From Molanna angustata (lineage: Eukaryota; Arthropoda; Insecta; Trichoptera; Molannidae), in contig OY754965.1 of NCBI GenBank assembly GCA_963576475.1, positions 3,336,769 to 3,400,768 of the forward strand: DNA of 64,000 nucleotides, in the 5' to 3' direction. How positions within the stretch are numbered: position 1 is the stretch's first letter; the number at the start of each line of letters is the position of its first letter. Below, one piece after another: positions 11,820-24,718 of this stretch. The position numbers were made by a program, and so were the translations under genes. The notes beneath the pieces are model-generated. The model searched no databases. It was not told where the DNA came from and saw only the letters and a list, made by a program, of their open reading frames with translations.

Positions 11820-12300
11820 TTTAATGTTACTGTTTATGGAGCGGAAAAACGATGTCACATAACTCCACTACTTAACGAATTGCACTGGTTGAAGTGTCCA
11901 GAGCGAGTTGACTACAAAATCTGCTTAACTGTGTTTAATGCTTTAAATAACCTAGCGCCACAATACATACAAGAGCTGTGTCAGAGAAAAGCTCTCTCTG
12001 GGAGGCATCTCACACTTAGGTCTTCTGGATAACAGAGTACCAACTCCCTAAAGGAGTTGGACAGAGCCAATAAAGCGGCTTACTATGATCGATGCTTTGG
12101 TGTGAGTAGTCCTATAAAGTGGAATAAATTGCCTCTAGATGGCCGCAGTGCAAATAGTAAGAGCACTTTCTCTAAAGGACTGAAAACAGCTTTGTTTCGT
12201 AGAGCAATATAATATCTATCTAAATAACACTGCCCTTGGAATGATCTTGAATCATTAAACGGCGCTATACAAATTATTATTATTATTATTATTATTACTA
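11820..12300 (+). pseudogene. CR1/L2-type LINE C-terminus with (ATT)n tail
   Basis: The frame shows HITPLLNELHWLKCPERVDY, KICLTVFNALNNLAPQYIQ and, after a stop, WNKLPLDGRS and FSKGLKTALFRR. This is the typical C-terminal extension of CR1/L2-like reverse transcriptases. It ends in an (ATT)n microsatellite at 12273-12296, as L2-like elements do. Truncated and interrupted, so not active. Confidence 0.82.
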
Positions 12301-12414
12301 CTTACATAGTTATAAACAGAAAATACTATGAAATAACATTTATTATGAAAGACAATTTTAACGTGAAAAAATTTAATGAGAAAAAATAAAGTAAACTGCT
12401 TCTCTGATATGCAA

Positions 12415-12745
12415 TATTCCTTATGAGGAATATGACTATGAGGATATCGGATGAGGATGCAAGATTGAAAGAGATATTTTGTGAGTAGAATGAAAATGAA
12501 TGCTCTGCGATGGTTCGGACATGTAGAGAGAATGAACGATGAACCAGCCGAGAAAGAGTTGGCATGATCATATAAATGAGATATTGAAAGATGGTAATAA
12601 ACGAAGTCAGAATAATAGGAGATCATGTATGACGCGATGCATGGATGCAAATGAGGCAAAACATGTATTTCAAGATATAGGAGTCTGGCGTTCGGTACTC
12701 TCTGCCTTCCGCAAATACGGAAACGGCGTGATGATATAATGATAT
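12415..12745 (+). pseudogene. RTE-type LINE 3' end
   Basis: Contains MNALRWFGHVERMNDEPAEK followed by stops, then a tail of the form ggcgttcggtactctctgcc and cggcgtgatgat. Same family as 9277-9700 but on the other strand. Inactive fragment. Confidence 0.7.
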
Positions 12746-12826
12746 TAACTTTTCTTCCTGTGGTATTTATTTGGATGAAAAGAATAACAAAAAATATTTT
12801 TAAAAACTTGTTAATATTTATAATAT

Positions 12827-13020
12827 ACTAGCGAACCCCCGGCAAACTACGTATTGCCTGTATAATTTAAAATGGTCCTTCATTACCACCCGTCCCTTCA
12901 GGACCTTCAGTACCTCCCGTCCCTTCAGGCCCTTCAGTACCTCCCGTTCCTTCAGGCCCTTTAGTACATCCCGTCCCTTCAGTACCTCCCGTCCCTTTAA
13001 TACCACCCGTCCCTTCAAGC
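12827..13020 (+). mobile_element. Short second copy of the ACCCGGCAAAC-type element
   Basis: Begins actagcgaacccccggcaaa and continues through tacgtattgcctgtataatt as at 5486. It then has an irregular series of cccgtcccttcag units instead of a long regular array. The downstream tail of the element is missing. Confidence 0.7.
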
Positions 13021-14690
13021 CCTCAGTAAGTAAATTTTTTTACAATGAAAGATTTTACATTTTTTTCAGATTAAATATTAAAATCTGTTAAAAATATATA
13101 TTTAATAGTGTGACGTAAAACATAATTTGATTTTAATGAAAGTTTGGATCATTTTGATACAATGCAACTAGCAATTATATTCAAGAATCGTTCAGTTTTC
13201 AATTGTCGCTCATAAACGTAAAAACAATTTGCACAGGGGAGAAAATAGGAACTCTTTATTTTCCTACGAAATTATATGTTTTTCAAGATGTCTACCGAAG
13301 GAGACCGAGGAACGGCATTTCTTCGACTGTACCTAAGTACAAAGAAAAGGAAAACGGCTGGTGTGAGGAGTCTTTACTTCGGAGTAGATATCTAGGAATG
13401 ATATGACGCGCGCAGCCATACCCGATGTATCCCAGTAAAGAAATACCAGTTCACAGAGAGAGACGGTCCGGGTTAGTCGCGCTATTTGAATCTTAAACAT
13501 AACATTGCCAGCGATGGCTTAAAACAGCAACTAGACAACCACTAGTTAAGCTATTAGTAAAAAAAACAATTATTGAAACGAGGAACTAGTCAAACAAAAC
13601 AGAATGGTAGTCGGATAGTCGGCCATTGTTATTTGAAAAAGTAAAACGCGCGCATTTTTGGCCGGTAACCACCATTTTATATAATTTGTTTTGGTTTCGA
13701 CAGGAGAACAATACAATCGTGCTACTTACTCCGCACCTAGATATTTCCATCTTTTATAAACTTAATTTCACTAAACCGGCATTGGATCGTTTTCTTCTTG
13801 TGATACATCTCCGTCTTTTATTTCACCGTGTTGTGAAATTATCTAAACAGTATGCTGTCGGGACTTTGAGAGGCGTATTTTGAGAAAGAATTATTTTTTG
13901 CCAATTTGACATTTCGAAAGGCTGTGCCGTTGTCGGCGTCATGATTTTGTGATATATTGATATTTAGTTGAATACATAGATATTTTTACAAGTGCGCTTC
14001 ATTCGCACAAACAAGTGAGGAAGGCGTTTTGGGAATAAACTTCCCAAAAGGTACGAGGAGGTATTTTCCCAAGGAGTTATTAAACGAAATCAGGTAAATA
14101 TTTCATAATTTATATTTCCATCTGATATATATTTTTGTATTTTACATACTTCAATATCCTGCAAATCTTTTAAATTAGTGTTTCTGATTGATGTTTTGTT
14201 TTGTAATATGACACAGTTCTTGAATCTTGCTTCAAAATATTTAAATGATCTCTTTCTATTCCTATTGGTATATGTATAATAAAAAAACTGTTGCTTTTAA
14301 TACAATCCATATCTTATTGTTATGTTTAGTAACGAAATTTATTAATGTATTATAAATTGCTCTAAATATAATTCAATTTTGTTCTGTATTAAGCATTGAT
14401 AGTTGTGATTTTAACGGTGTGTTTGTTTATATGTACTTGCTATTTAGACAAAAATTCACATAAGAATACACGAACTATGATAATAATATGAGTTCAACAT
14501 GATTTTATTAAATATATTTGTGATGTAAATGATTTACATGGGGATTTATTTATAATCTTCTGTAGAAACAAAGTGGTTACAGACAAAAAGACATTAAAAA
14601 AATGATAATTTATTGTCCTTAGAGTAACGATTTATCTTACACATATCAAAATATGAGTAAGAGTTAAAAATCCTGGTTATATTTTATCTG
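13021..14690. other. No coding gene; possible 5' untranslated exon
   Basis: A CpG-richer zone (about 13240-14095) stands out from the AT-rich surroundings and ends in a consensus donor, cag|gtaaat, at 14093/14094. It could be an untranslated first exon or promoter region of the + strand gene at 41.7 kb, but that would need a 27-kb intron. No conserved frame is visible. Confidence 0.25.
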
Positions 14691-15414
14691 ATATCAGAAA
14701 AGTTGCAACATTTTATAAGTCTTCATTTCAAAATAATTTTTTGGAGTGAAAATAATCGTCAGATTAAACCCCGAGTCATAAAATTTTTTAAATATATATG
14801 AGCACGGACTAAAAACATCCGGTTTCCGGATATATCCTCGTACATGAAGAATACCTCCGGGTCCTAACAGATTCAATATGGAACAAGAAATATTGTTCAT
14901 ATTTTGTGGATGGTGATTGTAAACATAATTACCCACCTACCGTATGCAGGTGAATTCTCTCCGGATGTCCGTATACCGGATTCTTGTAGTCGGACCCTAA
15001 ACGTTTAGTATTGAGTTCATTTGGGAGTTGGCTGAAAATTTCATGAGATTCGGGAATCGGTCGGATGCCGTGAACTATTAAAATTTTTAGGTTGTAATAT
15101 GTTGAGGAAATTTGAACTTTTGGTTCGGTTTCTTTCAAACGAAAGTTCCGAATAGAATATTTAAACGCTAAGATCTTTTTAAAAATAAATGTATAATAAT
15201 TTTGAAATTTTGCAATGAAAGGAGATGTGAGACATATTGACATAGATTTCGACGTTCATGTATATGTTGAATAAACGATGCATGGAGCATTCTAAGAAAA
15301 TATGTTCCAAGTCCTCTCCACATGGTGATCATATGAAGGTGGTTAGCTATGGCAATGACTATTCCTAATACGCCTTATCTTGGAAATAATGCTCTTAGGT
15401 AACCTTTGTCTTCA
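14691..15414. other. No recognised gene or element
   Basis: Includes a slightly GC-richer section around 14790-15080 with repeated ccgga motifs. I cannot assign it. Confidence 0.4.
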
Positions 15415-15660
15415 TCATCATCAGCTCATGTTTGCCCACTGAAGAACTCAAGCCTTCCCTCTCATTCTCCACTCCTCCCTTTCATGTGCGACTCCTACTC
15501 TTACTCCACTGTGGTCTAACAAATCTTTTGATGTCGTCCATCCATATAATATTAGGTGGCCGCCATTGTGGTCTCTTGGTGCCTCTCCATCGTCTTCTCT
15601 TTTCTTTTCTCATCGTCTTCTATATTTTGTCATTTATTCTTGGCTTGGCCATAAATTAAC
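15415..15660 (-). pseudogene. LINE 3' end, inverted
   Basis: The minus strand shows RRWRGTKRPQWRPPN, IIWMDDIKRFVR and a final LQWANMS-like segment next to a (GAT)n run. This is the G-R-P-x-x-R-W-x-D-D-I-K region of RTE-like LINEs, here diverged. 5'-truncated. Confidence 0.65.
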
Positions 15661-16948
15661 TTCTAAATGAACTATAATGAAAACATTTGTGAAATGTAGT
15701 ATTAATTTGTGTAAAGTTATGGTACTTAACAAATAAAAATGGGTTTCGCTAACTCTAAATGATAGGGAGGGTAGTGTTTTAGTTAAAATTCATGATTCAT
15801 TAAACATTTCACGAGTTAATGGATAATTACAAATGATACATAGCTTAATACACTTACCGGTCACAACATAAATACAGACATAATATCATCACGCCATGTC
15901 CATTAATGTATAGGCAAAGAGAAGTGAGCTCCCCACAATCCATCATTTGTTTCATTCTTACTCGACGACAATTATTTTCAATAACTAACTATCATTTGAA
16001 AATTTATTAACATCTGACACCTAAGCTTCGACTCGCTGTAAAAAAAGATATGTACATATTATATCTCTTTAGATATTATTTAAAGAGGTACGGTACACTT
16101 ATGATCTTTTAGAAAACATGTATTATTAAGTTTTTAGTTGATTGTTTTTTTTTCGAAAACGAAGTTAAAAAATTAGATTCATTTTTAAGTTTAGGCTACA
16201 AAATATCCTAACGCATTTCCACGTAAAATCGATATAAAAAATATTTAACGGCGCGGCGGTACTAATAGCCAAAAAATAGAGGGGTTGAACCTTTGATTAG
16301 AGTAACCTAAACCTAACGGGCATAAACTTATATTTTAGTCCATGGTTCATTATGTATATCACTGTAGAAACATTGAACAACACTGTCCCCTAGTTTAACG
16401 GTGGATTAGTGAACTCGTGAGCTGCCAAAACAATCAATTTTTTTCTTGTTTGTTTTTTTTTAATTAAAAAATTAGTAATTATGGACAGAAATCCGTTATA
16501 TTATAGAACGGGGGATTTTGAACGAACAACAGTTTTTCGCAGACGCAAAATTTATAAAGTACGTTGTAACCTATGTGTGGAATATAACGAAATTAATTTA
16601 ATGAAAAAATAGATAATTTTTAATTTTTAAATTGGCAGTTTTAAGTTTCAATCAAATTAAACAATTAAGTCAAGCAATAAGCAATAAAAAATCACGTAGA
16701 CTTGATAAACTCGTTTTATAAATCGGTTAAAAAATGTCAATAGTACCAATAGTTAAAAAGGCCCATTCGAAGGAAAGAAAGTATTATCACCATTTTTGTA
16801 ATTTTTGATATTATTTGAAGCACGCAATAAACTAAAAATCATTGGGCCTTACTTACTATTTAAAATACGAGTTTAATCCAATGTTAAGTCAGTTTCGGCC
16901 ATACAAAAAACTGGATAAGTATCAGAAAATAGTAAGTAAGACCAAATG
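15661..16948. other. No gene; one LINE-tail remnant
   Basis: Near 15885-15950 there is a degraded version of the catcacgccatatccc tail known from 9277. The rest is AT-rich and unassigned. Confidence 0.4.
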
Positions 16949-17631
16949 AGGGTGACTGCTGCCAACGTACCTATTTTTTCAATTTGATATACCATCATTA
17001 TTACTAAACGAATCATTTTGAAAAAAAATAACCTAGTTAGTTTGGATATTAATAAAGAGAAATATACCTTAACTTTTTTATTATGTTCTGTATATATTCT
17101 TGAAGGAAAATAATAAGCATACCCCGATTTTAGACATTTATCTTAAATTTCTTAAAAAATATAACGTATAGAGCAATTTTTTTTTATAAATTAAAGAAGA
17201 ACAAAATACATGAAAAAATATGATATGACGTTGCATTAACGTATCAGGTTAAGTAAATAATCCAAAAAAACTTTTATTACGCAATGGCGCTGAATGGAAA
17301 ATAAATGTTTTTTTGGTTCATTTACTAAACCTGAAGCATTAATGCAACGTCACATCATATTTTTCTAGATATTTTTGTCTTCTTTAATTAAAAAAAAAAT
17401 ATATTACTCTACGCCTTATAGTTTATTAAAAATATATGATAAACGTTGAAAATCGGGGTATGCACATTATTTTTCTACAAGAATTTATACAGAACATTAT
17501 CAAAAAGTTAAGGTATATTTTTGTTTATTAATATCCAAACTATCTAAATTATTTTTTTCAAAACGATTTGATAGAAATAATGATGGTATATCAAATTGAA
17601 AAATAGGTACGTTGGCAGCAGTCCCCCCCTT
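16949..17631. mobile_element. Fold-back DNA element, about 680 bp
   Basis: Almost the whole length is one long inverted repeat: agggtgactgctgccaacgt at the left faces acgttggcagcagtcccccc at the right. Arms of about 300 bp carry matching landmarks (catcattatt, ataccccgat/atcggggtat, atgcaacgtcacatcatat) and meet near 17290. The arms differ by many substitutions, so the element is not recent. No coding sequence. Confidence 0.85.
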
Positions 17632-18362
17632 AAAATCCATTACAAATTCATTGCAATCTTAATAACAATAAAATATTATCATATTTACGGAGAGTTAAAA
17701 TAGTTTAATTATACCGCCGACAATAATATTTTGTACTAATGAATTTCCATATGTTAGTAAATCATCGACGGATATTTTGGTCAAACGTAAATAGTTGTTC
17801 AACGGTAATTCAACTTTCTTTCCGTATTCCATGCTTTACTTAGTCTTTGTACATTTTTGTACATCTTGTAGATTGTTAGTCAGAATAAACCACGAATTAG
17901 TCGATAGTACGTGGTTTAGTTAGTGCGTGTTTTACTCAGCTAAAATGATTATTAACGAAAATGTTATAAGAACCGCCGGGATTGTTGGGAGTACCTACAT
18001 ATGTATGTCGTTGGAGTTTTTGAACAATAACTTTGGTATAATTCTAAAAGCAGCTATTATTTGCACATCCTTAATGGTAACATAGAGGGTGTAAACTATG
18101 GTAGACTATATATTTCACGAAGAAGTATTCAATGGTAAAATTTTGACATAAGCATTAATCACACTACGGGTCTCTGCGGGTGTCAGTTAAATCGCGAGGA
18201 AAATCTTTTATCTTTGCTTGGTAATGGTTTTGGGTGATTATAAAAATAAATTTTACAATTACAATATCAAAAATCAAGTAAGAATTATACAACGTGGCTC
18301 TCCAAATAATAAAAAAACATATATTTTTAAAGCGAGTAATTAATCATAATAATAAAAATAAA
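17632..18362. other. No gene or element recognised
   Basis: AT-rich; no coding exon, RNA gene or repeat family found by eye. Confidence 0.45.
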
Positions 18363-18545
18363 CCCTTTTTTTGCACCCTGCGCAAGAGGCAAGTTTATTG
18401 CCATATGAAAATTTCTTCCAACTAAACAGTGTTTCCAGCTCAGAGAAGCAATATTTGCGTAAGAAATGAGTTTAAATAGATTTCTCTTATGCTGGGGATC
18501 GAACCCAGAATGCCATCACAGAAGCACTGCAGCAAACATCTGTTG
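18363..18545 (-). mobile_element. tRNA-derived SINE sharing a LINE tail
   Basis: On the minus strand a tRNA-like segment, GGGTTCGATCCCCAGC (B box), is followed by a body with gagctggaaacactg and a tail with ttggaagaaattttc and atggcaataaacttgcctct. The body and tail recur at 29395-29520, and the tail matches the LINE at 27340-28210. Confidence 0.75.
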
Positions 18546-19026
18546 AATTCTATTTTATCTGTGGAATGATGACTTATATTTGTTTATGTGGTATCTATTA
18601 TGTCAGTTGAAATCAGTTAACAATATCTATGATGACAATATTATATGACAATATATTTTTTTTTCTCTCGTTTTCATTAATTATGTATTCTTTTTGTAAA
18701 AATGCTGAATGTATGACTGAGTGAAAATTATGTACGTGTGTTCATGTATGGGGTGTGGATGATAATTCAATCGTCCAATCATTCCATACATTATATATAT
18801 GTTCATAAATGCATGAAACCAGTGGGCTTCTAGCCTGTTTTTCATGCTTGTATAAATAAATAAATAAATATGCATTTACAAAGAGGTTAATTTATAAAAA
18901 TATCATTCAAAAATTTCCAATAAAAGGTCAGAGATCATTATTTATTTCGCTGTCCATTTGTTGTATTTCGATGAAAATATAACCTAAAAAGAGACATGTA
19001 TGATAAATGACAGTTAAAACCCCCGA

Positions 19027-19148
19027 TGCTGCGTTCAGATTGAAACGCTGCTCGAAAGCGTTCAGTGAGATTGGTGTGATAAACGCCATAATCTGCAAAT
19101 TCAGGTACATTCGACGCCCGACCTCGAGCGTTGAATCTGAACACAGCC
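19027..19148. mobile_element. Small MITE, about 122 bp
   Basis: Inverted ends: gctgcgttcagattgaaacg at the left and the complement of ggctgtgttcagattcaacg at the right. The GGCTGTGTTC-type end is reminiscent of PIF/Harbinger MITEs, but no clear target duplication is visible. Confidence 0.6.
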
Positions 19149-20284
19149 AAGAATTGATTGGTTTGTGAAGGTTTAGGCCTTACTAATCAAAATATATTGA
19201 CGTTTCGTTACATTTGTTGCATGCACAATGGACGCATTCTATTTCCGTTGGACTGTTTGGCAAAGCCGTCGAAACAGAATGAAGATGTGAAGTGAATTGA
19301 TTTTGCATTGGAAATAGCCAAGTTGGATCTTGAAGCAGTTGGATCCGAGTGTCTTTGATTGATTATATATAAGCTATGTCGATCGATTAATATCTCAATC
19401 TGAATTTTCGCTCTAATGAAACTTTAATTTGAATTGCATTTAGGACTTGGCAATTGATATTTCAACAATATTTGCATCGATTTTTTCTCAAATAAAAAAA
19501 AATTACTGTTGAATCTGATTTCGCCAGTTACCACAGGATTTTTTATGATTTTGACGTGTCCATAATTCCATATTATACCCATAAGTAATTAAATTTTCAT
19601 ATTCAAGATCCTATTTTTTTCACAGTTTAGAATATACCTAAAATGACATGTGGAAAAGTGGAGGTCATAATTTGACAATTTTTGAGCGTATTTTTTTAAC
19701 ATCAATTTCGCAACGGGTATCATGTAGAGAGTGCACACTGTGAGATTCGTCGTGATGTTTTTGTATGTATGGCGTATGGCGTATGGCGTACGGAATTATC
19801 CTTTTTGTGTTGTGCATAGACCTAGAGCTAATTAGTTTTCCATAGACAACTTTTATTTTTTTCTATATGATTTCATCATTTACGTTGTTTTTTTGTGTTC
19901 TCTCTACAGCCCAAACACTCAGCTTCTTATTACATCATATGTGTAAAGTGCATAGACTTAGAACTAATTAGTTTTCCATAAATATCTGTTAATTTCTTCT
20001 CTATTATTTCATCTGTCCAAATTATCAAAATGCTCTCACGGTCTGGATAATCGAGTTTGTTTATACTGTTTGAAATTTCGATACAACAAAAATACACTCA
20101 TCAAAAAAACATTCATGGATTTTCAAAATTTAAAGAAAAAAATCTATGGTCTGCCATATCAATGTGAAATAAATTTTATATTTGTATGAAAAATGTATAT
20201 AACAGAAGTAAAATAGCTTCTGCAAGGGAAAATTGAGTGATCAACTTCATATTGATATTGTATGTGTCTCTATAGACAAGTGTT
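19149..20284. other. No gene; minor 9-bp tandem
   Basis: Only a short tandem of tatggcg near 19765-19790 and a duplicated phrase about 'agagctaattagttttccata' (19818 and 19960 areas) are notable. Confidence 0.4.
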
Positions 20285-20410
20285 TTTTTACTCTCCACTT
20301 CTATCTTCCTCAAGGGGTAGGCAGTGAGAACCGAACACCGCATTTTTCTATCTTGACACATACATCGTCTCATCAACATTGATACACTGTCTCATACGTA
20401 CTCATCTTGC
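20285..20410 (-). repeat. RTE-type LINE tail fragment
   Basis: Matches the minus-strand tail at 9277-9400: ctcaaggggtaggcagtgag, then gaaccgaacaccgc and acacatacatcgtctcat. Confidence 0.55.
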
Positions 20411-20754
20411 TAGTAATGCAATTTTACTCTAAATTTCTCAACAGGTAGGTATCATATACAAAATACATACCTACAAATGTTTTTCTGTGTATGGTGTATT
20501 GTGAAACTTTTGACCTCTGGGAATCTTATATTTGTTCAAGAATCTAATCGAAATGTATTTCATAAAAATGCATTTAGAGGTTGTCAACATTTCAAGAAGA
20601 ATAAATGCACGCTTACTATGGTGAGGAGAGTTTAGTGTTGGCCACAACCCACTCGTTTAAGTTAGATTTCCTAAAACATTTTTACTGTATACCATTTAAT
20701 CAATACCAATAGGTATACAGTTATATATACTGATTTGATACTGATGTATGTATG

Positions 20755-20935
20755 TCGGCATTCGTGGCTCAGTTGGTTAGGTATCTGACTCCCGGTGGAG
20801 ACACATTTTTTAATTGTGTTTTCAGTCTGGATCTGTGCGACGATTAATATCGCAAGTCTCCAGAATGTGGCAACTTGTTATTAGGTGCGTGTTAAATTAA
20901 TATTTTATATAGTACCTGTTAGTTGCCCGAGAAGG
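20755..20935 (+). mobile_element. tRNA-derived SINE (family S2), B box deleted
   Basis: The head reads GTGGCTCAGTTGGTTAG (A box), then the body agactccagaatgtgg-like segment and tgcccgagaagga. Compared with the intact copy at 34690-34910, about 30 bp containing the B box and the rest of the tRNA-like part is missing between ctgact and cccggtgg. Confidence 0.8.
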
Positions 20936-21663
20936 AATAAAATAAAAGTATGATAATATATTTACCTAAGTTAAGAAAAATCCTACGCTATCTCATTACC
21001 TACGACATCCTTGAGGAAGTATCATAATTAAATATTAGTATGTGAATAGTTACTTTCATTGTTAATGCAACTTTTCAATAGATGGCATCATCGTATCTTT
21101 ACTTTTTAAGTGACTAGTCACCTAGAATTGAAAACATAAATGGCAATATTAAAACCTATAGGATATATTCCTAATGAAACTTAATAAAATACTTAGTACA
21201 TGAGTTGAGCCTAAAACAGGTCTTGGCCCTGTAGGTATCTGATTTCCCGGTTTGAACTATTAATACATTACGAGGTGAACATTCTCATACATTGTTTAGT
21301 TCCCTAATACAAAGTGGTTATTTCTTTAGGTACAATTTTACAAATATCGAATGTTTATTATTTCGAGCTATACATAATATTATTACCTATTGAAAGTTGT
21401 TGCTCATGTACATAGGTGTAAACATAATATATTAAATTCAGCACCGGAATCAGATGAATTTATTTCAAAGAGATGATAATAAACACATAAAAATAAACAA
21501 TGAATATAAAATTAATACTAATTAATTAAAACCCCACAGTAAAAAGTGTCTATTATCAAAAATTGTTCGTTATTTAACACAAGAATTATATAAGTATTAA
21601 CAATATTGAATACTAATAATTCTTAAGAGTAAATTAAATAATAGTAGACTAAATTTTAAATTT
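20936..21663. other. No gene or element recognised
   Basis: AT-rich sequence without a supportable feature. Confidence 0.4.
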
Positions 21664-22050
21664 ATAAAAATCTTATTTCCCGTACTATCAAAAGATACGT
21701 CTTTAAAATGATGAAAAGTTTATTTTTTCAACTGTGAGTTTATGGAAACTGAATTCGAATTTATACTTTTTTTGTAAAATTGTTTTTTTTTATTGTTATC
21801 AACTATAAAACTACAAAGCCAATTAACTACATTTTTATTTCAATAGAAAGAAAATATGAAAGTCTACCGGCTGAGTTTATTATTACCTTAATTACAATTC
21901 TTGCTATTTAAAAAAAATCTAAATTTTACCATTTCTTCATGAAAAAAAATGTGTATCACAGATTTGGTGATATACATTATTTTTCGTGTTTCATACATTA
22001 GAAGGTAATTAAGTGAGCATATTTGTGTGCATCTGTATGCCCAAGGTATA
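21664..22050 (+). repeat. Interspersed repeat (family E), copy 1
   Basis: Aligned by eye to 45720-46430 (+) and to the minus strand of 34370-35010. Shared words include aaaagatacgtctt, tctaccggct, attcttgctatttaaaaaaa and cgtgtttcata. It lacks the MITE found inside the 45.7-kb copy and therefore shows the empty site. No coding potential. Confidence 0.8.
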
Positions 22051-22074
22051 TAAGATCCTTAACAAAGGAAAAAA

Positions 22075-22236
22075 AGACTTACGCTATCCATGGGGTGGGG
22101 TAGTATGAGTAAGCTCATGGATAAAGCCCAAATTCCAGCCCCGACAATATAGGACACTAATCCTGACGCCGAAAGATTAGGAGAGCCGACCCTACCTTAA
22201 GTAAAAAAAAGGCCCCAAAAAAAAGAAGAAGAAGTT
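22075..22236 (+). repeat. GC-richer fragment ending in (GAA)n, likely LINE 3' end
   Basis: Block with ggggtggggtagtatgag and gccgaaagattaggagagcc, ending in an A-rich stretch and gaagaagaag. This resembles a LINE 3' untranslated end, but no protein motif remains. Confidence 0.4.
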
Positions 22237-23490
22237 CTTAACATATGAATTTAAAGTAAAATTAAAACGAGTCATGAACAAAATAATTTCAAATAATGAC
22301 TCACTATTCCATAGCAGTGGAGAGTGAAAAAAAACATTTCAGACAGAAATTTTGATATCAAATTCCTTTATAAGATCATTTCTGTAGATCGCTCTAAAAA
22401 AATAATATAAAAAAAGTAATCACAAGGAAATAAAAAAAAAGATTTATGCATTAATTAAGATTTTTAATATTATGTAAAAGTGTATATTCAAACCAACAAG
22501 ACATCGTCCATTACAAGTGTTATAGATTTTCATTTGTATATTGAGAAAGATTTTGGAAAGAATAGAACCTATAGTATTTTATTTCTTTCGTTAACATATT
22601 ATTAGATACTATTCCAAATTATTTCACGCATTCATTTTTTCGAAATGATATACTACATTTTTTCTTATATACCTACATTTAGTTGGTTGGAAGAAATTGC
22701 ACAAGATATCTGTATAGTAAGAACCGGTCCTGAGTGTATTGCGAATAGTGGATTGGATATACGTAGATATTTTTAGTATCGGCATGTTGTTAATAATTGT
22801 GGCCAGAACATTTGTGCCAGCATATGTACACATAAATATATATACCAAATGTACACAGAACGAAAACCAACTTTTGCTTTGCGTGTACCTATACCTACCA
22901 TCTATGATAGACTTATCCAACTAACTTTAGACAATATACATTTATTAGTTTTGTCTGTCAGCTGTCAGTTTATGCCAATTTTTCTTAAATTGCGAACGAA
23001 TATTAAAAGATTGATGATATTAATAAATTATAATTGAAATTATAAACATGGCGTTCGTTTTTTTTTTACATTGTCGAAACTGTCTTGACTATTCAATGAT
23101 TCAGTGATTTATTTCATATTTAATTTACCCATAAAAATATTTTCATACCCGAATAACAATAGTATAGAATATTCTTTAGCCTGCAGTAAACGTGACTGCT
23201 TTATGTTGACTAATTTGGTCAACATTTTGCTACGAACATTCAGTAATCATTTGGCCGTCTGCGTGATACGTTCTCCAAGTAGGGAATTTTTTTACTGCTT
23301 GCAAAATTATTTACGCAGTCATAACGAGTAGTACTATACGAACAATGTCTACCAGCAGAGTCATACATATATTGACACAAGTCGGCCAATAAAACGGCTT
23401 CACTTTTTCATTATTATATACAAATTATTCAAATATATAGAACTTTCAAAAATTACATTGAACTCAAACTATGGGGCAGCAGAACTGGAA
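22237..23490. other. No gene; one LINE-tail word
   Basis: Around 22681 is agttggttggaagaaattgc, the LINE/SINE tail motif. The rest is unassigned AT-rich DNA. Confidence 0.4.
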
Positions 23491-23491
23491 G

Positions 23492-24075
23492 GTGGCAGCC
23501 AACGATAGAGCAGTGTGGAGAAGATTCTTGGAGATAGCTAGGACCCATCAAGGGTTGTGACGCTAAGGATGATGTACATTAATATGAAGGTGGCAGCCAG
23601 CCAACTATAGAGCAGTGTGGAGAAGATTCTTGGAGATAGCTAGGACCCATCAAGGGTTGTGACGCTAAGGATGATGTACATTAATATGAAGGTGGCAGCC
23701 AACCAACTACAGAGCAGTGTGGAGAAGATTCTTGGAGATAGCTAGGACCCATCAAGGGTTGTGACGCTAAGGATGATGTACATTAATATGAAGGTGGCAG
23801 CCAACGATACAGCAGTGTGGAGAAGATTCTTGGAGATAGGTAGGACCCATCAAGGGTTGTGACGCTAAGGATGATGTACATTAATATGAAGGTGGCAGCC
23901 AGCCAACTATAGAGCAGTGTGGAGAAGATTCTTGGAGATAGCTAGGACCCATCAAGGGTTGTGACGCTAAGGATGATGTACATTAATATGAAGGTGGCAG
24001 CCAACGATAGAGCAGTGTGGAGAAGATTCTTGGAGGCAGCTAGGACCCATCAAGGGTTGTGACGCTGATGATGAT
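23492..24075 (+). repeat. 98/102-bp tandem array built from a LINE 3' end, six units
   Basis: The segment cagtgtggagaagattcttg starts at 23511, 23613, 23715, 23813, 23915 and 24013, giving units of 102, 102, 98, 102 and 98 bp. The 4-bp difference is ccaacgatag versus ccagccaactatag. One frame reads AVWRRFLEIARTHQGL and stop, the typical LINE C-terminal end, and the last unit runs into gatgatgat. The array is thus an amplified LINE terminus. Confidence 0.92.
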
Positions 24076-24652
24076 ACATATATTATATTGTAATTAAAAG
24101 AAAAAGTGGTTATATTAATAAAATGTTAGATTAGCATTGCAAAAATAAATCGGGTTAAATAACAATGATATATTCAAGTTGCTTCATAGTATCGACAGCA
24201 TTATTTAATAAGCCAGAATGTTTGGACGTGACTGACAACATATTATGTAGGTACACAAGTGCTTGGCGAATTTTAAATTATTTAAGTGTCAGTAATTGAT
24301 ATTAAACTATTGTTTAGTTTCTAGATACCAATTCATTACTTACTTATATAAGACATACTAGACATAGACTATACCTACATACACTAGTTTGGTTTCAATA
24401 TTATGTATATTATATCTACTACTATGATATAATATTAATTAAGTCGCTGGGTACCTAAAGCAATGTTAGGCGATTCAATTGGAAACTTTGTAATTATTAT
24501 ATGAGAATGTAGGTACGTCCTTAAAGTTTACAATCGTGTGCGCCCGATTAACGAGCGTAACTTAAAATAATATGGATAATTCGATTTTACAAAAAAGAAC
24601 ATTACGTGATAACGTATAGGACCATTGTTTAGAGTTTAGGCAAAAAAATACC

Positions 24653-24718
24653 TATCATTTAAACATGATAATATATCATTTAAACATGATAAAATACCTA
24701 TCATTTAAACATGATAAT
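24653..24718. repeat. Three copies of a near-palindromic 16-mer
   Basis: atcatttaaacatgat occurs three times in 66 bases, spaced by short AT linkers. The surrounding 24076-24927 region otherwise holds nothing I can name. Confidence 0.7.
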
